From: Zopfochytrium polystomum
Lineage: Eukaryota; Chytridiomycota; Chytridiomycetes; Chytridiales; Chytridiaceae
DNA: 64,000 nucleotides
Direction of reading: 5' to 3'
NCBI GenBank assembly: GCA_025765615.1
Contig: JAIVFJ010000026.1
Coordinates: 248,001 to 312,000 of the forward strand
The first letter of the stretch is position 1; each line of letters begins with the position of its first letter. Of this stretch, positions 55,756 through 64,000 are shown piece after piece. Under the pieces are notes generated by a model. That model did no database searches. It saw only the letters and a list, made by a program, of their open reading frames with translations, and was not told the DNA's origin. The position numbers and the translations under genes were made by a program.

Positions 55756-58258
55756 CTACTGATGAAGGGAGGCAAGAGACCCGCTACTGCCATCCATAAT
55801 AGGTGGAAGTACCGATTCTCTTCTGGAATGCCCCATCGCCTCACGCAGAGGTATTCCCGGGCTTTCCTCGGGGTAGTCTTGCTCCTGATCCGCGACTTCC
55901 TGCACCAGAACGGAATCCATCGTGCCCCCTGTCCCGACGTCGAAGTCTCCCTGCTGGAACGTTAAGCCGTCCCGCTGATTCTCGCCCTCGACATTCACGC
56001 CCTCGACCCACGCGTCAGCCGGCGGCCCGACCTCCCCTGCGTCAGCGCCGCCCGATGATTCGACGTGACCAGGACCGCTATCGCTGCCGCCGACGCTGGG
56101 CTGCTGGCCTCTTTGATCGCCTTCGGCGAGTGCCGCTGCACCCTTGCGCGTGCTCAGGGCCGCCGCGCCTTTGCCAGCGGCCTGCCTCTCGGCTCCGACC
56201 AGCGCGACGCCGTTCATTTTGGCAAAGAGGAGCCGGAGGACGCGCTCCTTGTCTGTCCAGCTCAGCTCGCTGATGTCGAGACGCTTTCCAGAGTTTTGCG
56301 GCGGCGGCGGCGGCAGCGGTGGCGGGCGCTCGCCGCCCTCGGATGCCGCCCTTGATTGGGGTCTCGGGCGATGGTGGCGGTTGTAGTCGGACGGGGACGC
56401 GGCGGGTGGAACGGGCGGCGGAGTCGGATGAGTTAGTTTTGTGGATGCCGGCTCTGGGCTGTCCGCGGGTCCAGTGGACTCCGCCGCCGGTACTGCTGTT
56501 TGTGGGGGCACTGTTGTTGGGAGAGCGGGGAGGAGGTTTGGCTTGAAAGATTGAATAGTGGAGAACGGAACCGCCTTGTTTGCCATAACCTGAAAAAAGT
56601 AGAAGTTAGCGGGACACGAGGGCACCCAAGTGGCAAGGCACGCGCCACCCACAGCTCGGATTCTCCGATTATACTCTTCTCTTGCGACGCGTTTTGATTC
56701 TTCCCGCTCCAGCTGAATCTTGTGTCGAACATGGTCCAAGGAGTCCATGAGGAATCGCTCGAGGTCCGTTCTCTGGTCGAGGATGTGCTGAGCCAGCCGC
56801 TACGAAATGGAACCACAAAAAATTAAGTGCAGGTGCGAGCGGATGTAAAGAACTAACCTTGATGTGTTTCATCTCCACCGCTTTCCGCTCCAAGTTCTCT
56901 CGCAATCGCTCCGCCACTTTTCGAACTTCGTCCAGCTCCTTCCGCGCAAGCTTTCCTATTAGTCCACGCTCATGCTCGAATTCGCGGACGACATGCGAAA
57001 GAGCGTGCTCCATACTTTGGACTTTTGCGTACAAGTCTTTGGTCTTGGCGGAACAATTCAAACGTTAGTTGACATCCTGCGACACCAGCAAGGAATAACG
57101 GTACCTCTTGCGACTGGGTTTTTGCCTGCAGAATCTTTTCCTTTACAATGACGTTGTGCAGATCCTTTTCCTCGATCAGGAGCCGGTTCGCCCGCAAAAG
57201 CTCCTTGTTTTGCTTCGCAAGCTCTTCGCCTTCTTGAACATGATAACTGAGCGATTCGGAAAGCCTCATGTTCTCCTTGTACACCTCTTTTGTAGTCTCC
57301 TTCAAGTTGGCGACAGCCTCCTTTACAAATCCCAGTTGCAGATTTCCGTTTAGAGCGATATCTCACAATCTCGAGAAAGCATCCCAACCTTGTGCGCCTT
57401 TGCTGCAAGTTCGGAGATTTTCCGATTGGCCTCCTTTTGCAAGCGAATCTTTTCTTCAAAGAACTTGCGTTCCATCCGAGAAATGGTTTCTTTGTGCTGA
57501 CGTTCGGTGTCGGCGAGCTCCTGCTTCAAGTAGTCCAGCTCCTTAAGCAGGTCCTGCCGCTTTTTCTGTGGGAAAATTTAAGCAAGAACGGAGGATCTGA
57601 AAAATACCAACCCGGAAATCCTTGATAACCGCAAACTCGGACTGCATTATCTTAAAGGTGGCCTCCTTTTCGTTTATGGCAGAGTTCATCTCTTTTTCGG
57701 TTTTAGGAGAGAGATTCTTAGCAATGCAAAGAATTAGTCGGCATACCTTGAAGCTTTAGATCACACTCGTAAACAACTCGCTGCTGATCCACCTTGGATT
57801 GCTCCACTACCCTCTTCATCTCGTCCTGCAGCGCTTTGATTTGGCTATCCTTGCGCTCAGACTCTGCGTGCAGAGCGGCTATGACGTCTAACTTTGGATC
57901 ACTCAGGCGTGAGCGAGTCGCGAAGATACAAATCCGCCCCTAAAATTTTACGATGTTACCGCGTCCTTCTCCTGTTGCGTGCACGCGTCCTGGAGAGACT
58001 CATTCGTTCCTATGAGAGATTCCATACGTTCCCGACAGTGCCGGAGCGATCGGTTTGTTGCGTCTAACCTGAGTCGTGTGGTAGAATCGAATCTCAGTCA
58101 TGACCTTCGCTGACGACGTCCACTCACGTCTGCTCGAGAGCGTATTGCGCGACAGGCACCGTCTCTCCCCGCGCGTTCACGATCGTGTCCCCATGTCGGT
58201 CATGATGCTTCTTTCCCTTCTTCTTCTTGTCCTTCTTGCCCTTCTTTTTCTCTGTCAT
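55756..58258 (-). CDS. Coiled-coil protein, BBOF1 (CCDC176)-like
   Basis: A multi-exon protein from ATG 58258, starting with a lysine-rich tract (TEKKKGKKDKKKKGKKHHDR). Exon 1 is 58258-58128 and exon 2 is 58068-57960. It continues as a nearly unbroken coiled coil: LKELDYLKQELADTERQHKE, RKFFEEKIRLQKEANRKISE, KEVYKENMRLSESLSYHVQE, KDLHNVIVKEKILQAKTQSQ, SMEHALSHVVREFEHERGLI and RLAQHILDQRTDLERFLMDS. The tail has a short conserved helix, LSWTDKERVLRLLFAKMNG, then disordered acidic sequence to the stop at 55756. The basic start, the FFEEK...KEN.RL..SLSYH block and the terminal KVLRLLFAKMNG-like helix fit basal body-orientation factor 1 of ciliated cells. CFAP157 has a similar layout and is the main alternative. 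Probably associated with basal bodies or the axoneme (inference). Confidence 0.7.
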
Positions 58259-58935
58259 GGCACCCACTTCTTCTCTGTATTGCTGACGGCGCTGTGGATT
58301 TGTCAGGTCGACGAGCTTCTGTAGTCAACCAATCAAATTGCACTGAAACGGATTTCAGACAAAAGCGTCTGGCTGCACTCTGCGCATGGCTCTGCGGTGG
58401 CAACTGCCGAGGGTGGTAAAAGAAGGTCTCGCACGGGGTTGGAAACCAGCCCCCCCCCCCCCTCCGAGGGCCAGGTGCGTCATCGTGCATCGTTGGTTGC
58501 ATCTACTACTCAATTACCGCACCAGCGCTGTCTTTGCTCCAATCGTCGTCACCCACTTCCAGTGCTTTGGGATGCCCGACTGCCACCACTTCTCGATCCT
58601 CCGGGTTCCCGTGGCTACGATTAGGAGCGCTCTCCGCGCGAGTCGGCCGAGAACATCAGACTCGTCCCCGGCGAAAAGACGGAGAGAAGACGCGTAGAAG
58701 CCGCGTTGGTTGGGAGGTGTCGCTGTTCCACCGTTGGGGGCTGCAACAGTCGTCGGCGCTGGTTGTGGCGACGCGTAGGGTCGCCTTTTACGGCGCGCCG
58801 TGCTCAGAACACCATCACGGGAGTTCCGTTTCTTTACTGGTGAAGTACGACGTGGCGCAGCTGTTTACGATTTTGTACCTGATTTTTAAGTTTCGGCCAT
58901 CTCATACGGAGATACACCCAAAGCGCAATCATTTA

Positions 58936-60687
58936 TTAGTCCGTCTTTTTCAGAGGAGCAATAGCCGCAAGCCGCTCCACCAGAGGAGGGTGCGAATAAT
59001 GCCACGCAGAATAGAGCTGTTCGAAAACATGAGGAGAGCGGAGAAGAACAAGAGTATGCAGCATGCCTGACCTTGTCTGGATTCAAATTTCCCCGATTCT
59101 TGGTGTTCAGCTTGATCAGTGCTGACACGAGAGTCGCTGTATGCCCTAACTTCTTTGCGAAAGCATCGGCCTCGAACTCGTGCTTTCGAGATAGAACGTT
59201 GCCGACGAAGGACATCAATGAGTCAGCGGGTTGGCTAAACAGGCATAGTCAGCAAAGCCTTGAAGTGAAAGAGTCTTATCCCATTCACTTACTACAAAAA
59301 GCTAAAAAGGATCAGTCCGACAATGATAGGGGTGTCGCTAAATCCGAATGCTTCATAAAGCGGCTTGGATTTTATAAACTGTCAAATGGACGACAATCTT
59401 TGAGTTGCGTTGAGGCATTCATTCAACCTTACGTGACTGAACAAGTAGAACATGACAAATATCTGGAATTGACTGACACCAAGCATCTTGTAAATGTGGC
59501 TCTTTTTCCAATGTCCCAGTTCGTGAGCTTCATCACGATCAGCCAACGGTGATTAAATCCCACAAGCAATGTTTACCCAGAACAGCGCAAATTTCTTCGT
59601 GGTTTGAATGCTCAAGAAGCGTATCGTAAAGGACTATCCGCTTTTGCTAAAAGAAACCGGCTTGTCATTCAGCATTGTACACAGCTCTGTGGTCAACAAA
59701 CCTTGAAAAAGCCGAAAAAGTAGGCATTCGAGTGCGAGCTCCGTTTGCTTCCATCAATGACGAAGATTTTGGCGAGGGGAAAGTTGACCGACTTGGCTAA
59801 CTTCTCAATCTTTTGTCGGAGCGCCCCCTCTTCCAAAGGTTTGAAAGTATTGAACAAGGGCTGAATCAACGTTGGATAGATAATGACCATCACGATCTGG
59901 AAAACGAGCCTTCACGCGAACGATGAGTACAGAGCCTTGTTTCTAAGTGCAGATAGGTCTGTTCGGGACTTACATGAATATCCAGACATAGTAGAAAAAT
60001 TGGTCGCCGCCCCACTGAATGACAGATAGAAGACCTATTGAGAAGTTGTCAGTGGCGATCCAGTGAAGTTCTTAACGCTCCAAACCTGCAATGAGTGGCG
60101 AAAGTAGAACAACCGTCAGAAGGAGTTCCTTCAACAAGTCTGAAAGGAACAGCGCGATGGTTTGCTTGTTGAATCCATGCCTCTCTTCGATGACAAACGT
60201 GCTGTACAAGGAAAACGGAATTTGGAGGACTGTCATTCCCAAAACCATTATCAGAACGAATAACACAGATCGAAGAATCTGCAACAGTTTTTTGGGACGG
60301 CAGTTAGCAGGGCTAACAGGAACTGCTACCAACAGAGCTCACGTCGCGTTCCCCGAGCAGCCCAGCCTTCACCAGTAGGTCTCCTGAAATTGCCCAGAGT
60401 GATGGCAGCGCGTCCAGCACGATGAGGAGTGTGTTTTGGATCTGCGTAAACGCGGAGGTGACGAAGCCAAATAGAGCCTTGTCGACACCGTAGGCTTTGG
60501 CTTTCTGGTGGTCTTCGTCCGTCACTTCAGCCTTCAGAGATTTTGGCACGCCGAGGGTAGGGTCGCGCAGTAGGCGATACTGGCGGTAGGCTAGGTACTG
60601 CTCCCAGACGTAGATGGTCCACATGAACCCAAGGACGATTGGCTTGTAAGGGAGCCCCCCATCGAGGGTCACAAGGTGATCCATCAT
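58936..60687 (-). CDS. STE24: CAAX prenyl protease STE24 (M48 zinc metalloprotease)
   Basis: The ER/inner nuclear membrane protease that removes the last three residues of farnesylated CAAX proteins, for example a-factor-type pheromones. Multi-exon and multi-pass. N-terminal blocks: [30 protein letters not shown] and [20 protein letters not shown]. Mid-region: [40 protein letters not shown] and [20 protein letters not shown]. The zinc site HELGH is at 59511-59525, split from the preceding VL by an intron. The third-ligand helix is [17 protein letters not shown], and the end is [20 protein letters not shown] before the stop at 58936. These are all hallmark STE24 segments. ATG 60687 (MMDHLVTLD) begins just before the first membrane segment as in the family; an in-frame exon further upstream is possible. 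No ER retrieval motif is evident beyond the KKTD end. Confidence 0.94.
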
Positions 60688-61236
60688 GCGTGACAAGTTC
60701 GTGGTAAAGCTGCGCCGCAGCTGCCTGAAAAATAAATCGAGGAAATGTCGGACACTCGAGCCATTTTCCGTGTGATGTAGTCCAAGCTGATTGTCACTTC
60801 TGTCACCATGGTCGTCCATACTCACATGAACCAATCGGGACTCCACCGTGGTACGAGCCCCCGATGCTGTTACGGTTGTGCAACTCTTTGCTTTAATATT
60901 CCATTTTCAATGCGCACCCCATCGCTACTCCCTCCCCAATCCAGCCCCTCGCCCAACTCGAAAGCTTGAAGTCTACTGCAAACGACTTGGCTGTCCCACG
61001 CAAAGGGATCCAGACTTTTTGCTATATTGCGGGAGAACAATGGAGGTGAAACCGATCCATGGGCAGAAGTGCTCGAACTAGAAACCCAAAATAAAACCAA
61101 AAACGTTTAAAACCACTTGCAACCAAGCGATGAAATCAATGCCCGTATCGCGCAAACAACAGAACCAATGTTCCATCCAAAAACCTGATGAGAGTGAAGG
61201 TCAGTGCGTGCTTCGAGCGATTTGGATTTCACAATC

Positions 61237-63948
61237 TTACTTCAAGTAGAAGTTGACACCGACAACGGCAACTGCATGGATGTTAGCGACATTGGAAACT
61301 CATTCCATTAACTCACAAAGAATAAATACGAGGACAGTAGGACCGACGCGGTCATCATACGGTCCCGGATCCCGCCTGCGAATCTTGTCTGCACGCCATT
61401 GGAACAAAATTAGGCTGTAGAGCTGCGGACCGACGAGAAACAAAATCATTAATGTGCGAATTGGCGATTGAGCCGATAGTACCATAAATAGCAAGGCAAC
61501 ACATGTGAATAGCACACCCGATATTTGACCAACTTGATCCCCGAAGTTTAGAAGCCCAAGGGCTAGACCACCAAGCACAATGCAGACTGACCCAGGGCAA
61601 AATGTGAGTAAAGCGAAAATTTTGCAACCAGTCACTTACAGTGAAGCCAGCTCAAAAATGTTCTCTCATTGGCAAAGAAGACTTTTGGTTCGACTCGAAC
61701 TGGGAGCTGAATAGCTTTGGCAGGCAAGTGCGCAGAAGGAACACCAACAGCGGACGAAACAATTGGCCCGCTGGCACCAGGTGCTGGGGCACCAAACCCT
61801 TCATTCGGGCCGAGCACAGACGTCCGCTTCCAGGTCCATGTCGACCAGAAAGCACTGTAGTTCCATCTTTCGATGTTTGCTGACATCGCTGACGTTTCTT
61901 GGTGGCGCCCTGCACGGCGCTTGTTGAAGGGCAGTCCACCGAGAAGGGAAGTTCGCTCGTCAGGAGCGGAGGTTGCCGGTGTACCAACTGAGGAAGAGGG
62001 CGATGGAACAGCAACTGGTTGTCCAATATTCAAGGGAGATGGCCGCGGGGATATTGAGTTTGGGTCGATGATAACTGCAGTCAGTTCGTCCGGCGAGTTC
62101 CTGCTTTGGCCTGTGTTCGATGTTTCCGGCACCTTCGCCTTGCCAGGCGCCTTGGTAGATTGGTTCGTGACTGCCATCGCCGCGATCATTGGAACATCTT
62201 TTGATACGTTCGTCAACCAAAATGGAAGGAGCGACACTCTAGACTCTAGCAGAACCGCTACTCCGTGTACAAATTTGGAGAAAGATTTCACTTCAACTAC
62301 CTGGAAAAAACCCGTGAGATACAGCAACTACAACAAGGAAAATTACGGACCAAATTGCTTTCAACGAGTTCCTGAACCCAATCCGGGGTTGTTGCTCCCT
62401 CTAAGGTCTCAATTTTAACCTCTAGGACTGCATAGGGGAAGTTCTCGAAATCGCCACTTGGGAGATAATCAAAGGGCCAGGAAACGCCGCAATCGGGCCG
62501 GCGCCAATTTTCCCCGCTTCGAGTGCGACCAGCGTTATCCTCTCGAATAAAAGTGAGATCTGTGTCAAGCGAGATTCGGACACGAGAGTCCCCTGGAAGC
62601 TGGAAAGCTGTGCGGTTGTAAAACGTCCGAATCACTGGACGCAATTTCCTATCTCTTCCAGCGTTCTGAATAAGTGTAGCAAGCCTAGATACGTCTTCCA
62701 CATCATTATCGCTAATTTCCCCTTCGTCTCGAAGATGGGCCACAAGTCTTTCTGGTTTGTACTCCCCACGGAGGAACTGATTGACAAACTTCTCTTGAAT
62801 CGCGAAACGCGACTTTTCGGATGTGATTGTTGAGTCGGGGTTATGGTGGACCTTTCGCTCAACAAAAATGGTGCTTTGGTCCATGTTTCCGTACCACCGC
62901 AGTCGAATGGACTGGAAAACGTGCTTAGTCGAACCGAACCAATCGAACTCTCCTACCTCAGCTCCCTCTTGCTTTTCCAAGCGACCTGCATACAACTGGA
63001 ATTGCTCATCATCCAAGTAGATGGAGGAGATAGCAGGATTATGGCTTCCGGTTTTATTGTTAACAACCATCGCCGGGAGCTTCTTCAAAATGATGGCTCG
63101 GACTTTATCAACATTGTCTACAGCAAGTCTGAGCTAAAACGCTTTGCTAGCCAGGCGTTCCTCACCGTACTCAATCCAATATTTCGCGGTATGCCGAACA
63201 AACTTCGACTTTGGAGGAGGCGACACTCCGATGGACGAGGCCATTTCATCAGACGCTCCCGTCCTAACTGTTTGAAATATACGCGAGAGCCTCACAACCA
63301 AGTCCTCGACTGATTCCTTGAAAAATGGCCTTGAGTTCAGGCGGACGAGGAACATTGGTTTCAATTGAAAGGACGTTCGCTTGTCGTGCTTCTTGAGAAT
63401 CTGTGTGTGAAGGAACGATTACTCCCAATCGAGAGCCCACACAAAGACATCCTTACCTTCATGAATCCTGTGTAGTTGATCCGCGTGAACTTCGAGAGCT
63501 CGCTCGTTTCATTCAAGACTTTATTGACGTCTTGTTTCAGAGTAGCCAATCGCACGTACTCTGGGGCTACATTGTCGGGGATCGCTGAGAAAACTGGAGA
63601 TCCAATGACACCGCCCATGTGAGGGTGGGACTTCACGAGCTTTGCGATCTCCCTCTCGCAGTGGGCGACGCGTCTGGACAGCTCATCGCCCTTGATCTGC
63701 CGGAACGATGCAACCTGAACGATCCCATGAACAAGCAGGTCCGGTCGAACGGATGACAATATGGGTACCTTTTCCAATTCCCGCTCCAGCATCTCAACGA
63801 ACGACGCTTCGTCTTGATCTGAAAAGCCCCCCGTCGAAGAAGTTCGGTCTTTAAGTAGTCGCTTCAGGCCATCGTAATCCCTGAATGAGCAGGCAGGGGG
63901 CCGATCGTGAGAAGGAAGCCCAATTCCTTTCTGTGCCCCTCTTTTCAC
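61237..63948 (-). CDS. Vacuolar transporter chaperone subunit (SPX-VTC-DUF202), 5' partial
   Basis: A subunit of the VTC polyphosphate polymerase at the vacuole or acidocalcisome membrane. SPX domain: [31 protein letters not shown] and [11 protein letters not shown], which senses inositol pyrophosphates. The central VTC tunnel domain has [51 protein letters not shown] and FPYAVLEVK. The basic residues expected of the catalytic Vtc4 type appear present, so this copy may be the polymerase itself (inference). A linker of about 130 disordered residues precedes the DUF202 membrane part ([18 protein letters not shown], then three transmembrane helices), ending NFYLK at the stop at 61237. The SPX exon starts at an acceptor near 63884. 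The first exon with the initiator ATG was not seen and is probably beyond the right edge of the window. Confidence 0.92.
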
Positions 63949-64000
63949 ATGTGGGTGCAGGTGCCCCCCATTTCCCCCAATAGAAGACGGGCAGTTACAA

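Overview
The window is eukaryotic nuclear DNA with intron-rich genes. Introns are mostly 45-110 nt with GT-AG ends. Gene spacing is tight, apart from a few kilobase-scale stretches without recognisable genes. The gene set fits a fungus that still makes a flagellum, such as a chytrid-like zoosporic lineage. Typical fungal or opisthokont genes (a Src1/Heh-type inner nuclear membrane protein, a VTC polyphosphate polymerase subunit, pantothenate synthetase, a Ty3/Gypsy chromovirus) sit next to homologues of ciliary proteins (LRRC9, a BBOF1-like coiled-coil protein). This taxonomic reading is inference from gene content; no rRNA or other marker is present.

Layout. 0.7-2.0 kb: a poorly resolved minus-strand membrane-protein candidate. 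2.4-5.8 kb (+): XPB/Ssl2 helicase of TFIIH, ten exons resolved. 6.2-7.1 kb (-): small LIM-domain protein. 7.7-13.1 kb (-): LRRC9-like leucine-rich-repeat protein. 13.5-16.0 kb (-): CLF1/Crooked-neck splicing factor. 16.8-21.8 kb: a complete, apparently recent Ty3/Gypsy chromovirus on the minus strand, with identical LTRs, a 5-bp target duplication, a -1 frameshift site and a Tf1-style self-priming arrangement. 21.8-25.0 kb: no gene seen. 25.0-28.7 kb (+): Src1/Heh/MAN1-like protein. 28.7-30.4 kb: microsatellite-rich intergenic DNA. 30.4-31.8 kb (+): pantothenate synthetase. 32.1-35.9 kb (-): divergent SNF2-family ATPase. 36.7-39.8 kb (+): haspin kinase with an 8-nt microexon. 39.8-42.5 kb (-): unrecognised 731-aa protein with a YGPWYIDPAQW motif. 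42.6-43.7 kb (-): TIM23. 44.6-47.4 kb (+): arginyl-tRNA synthetase, apparently encoding mitochondrial and cytosolic forms and carrying a GST-C-like N-terminal domain. 48.3-52.2 kb (+): HEAT/ARM-repeat protein. 52.5-53.4 kb: decayed Tc1/mariner transposase. 53.5-55.7 kb: no gene, one imperfect tandem duplication. 55.8-58.3 kb (-): BBOF1-like coiled-coil protein. 58.9-60.7 kb (-): STE24 CAAX protease. 61.2-64.0 kb (-): VTC subunit (SPX-VTC-DUF202), 5' end outside the window.

The host genes are unrelated housekeeping and cell-structure functions, as expected for a eukaryotic chromosome arm; there is no operon logic. No tRNA, rRNA or CRISPR array was recognised. Exon boundaries were derived by eye from reading frame, splice dinucleotides and family conservation. 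Where no exon list is given, the coordinates are only the outer limits of the coding region.
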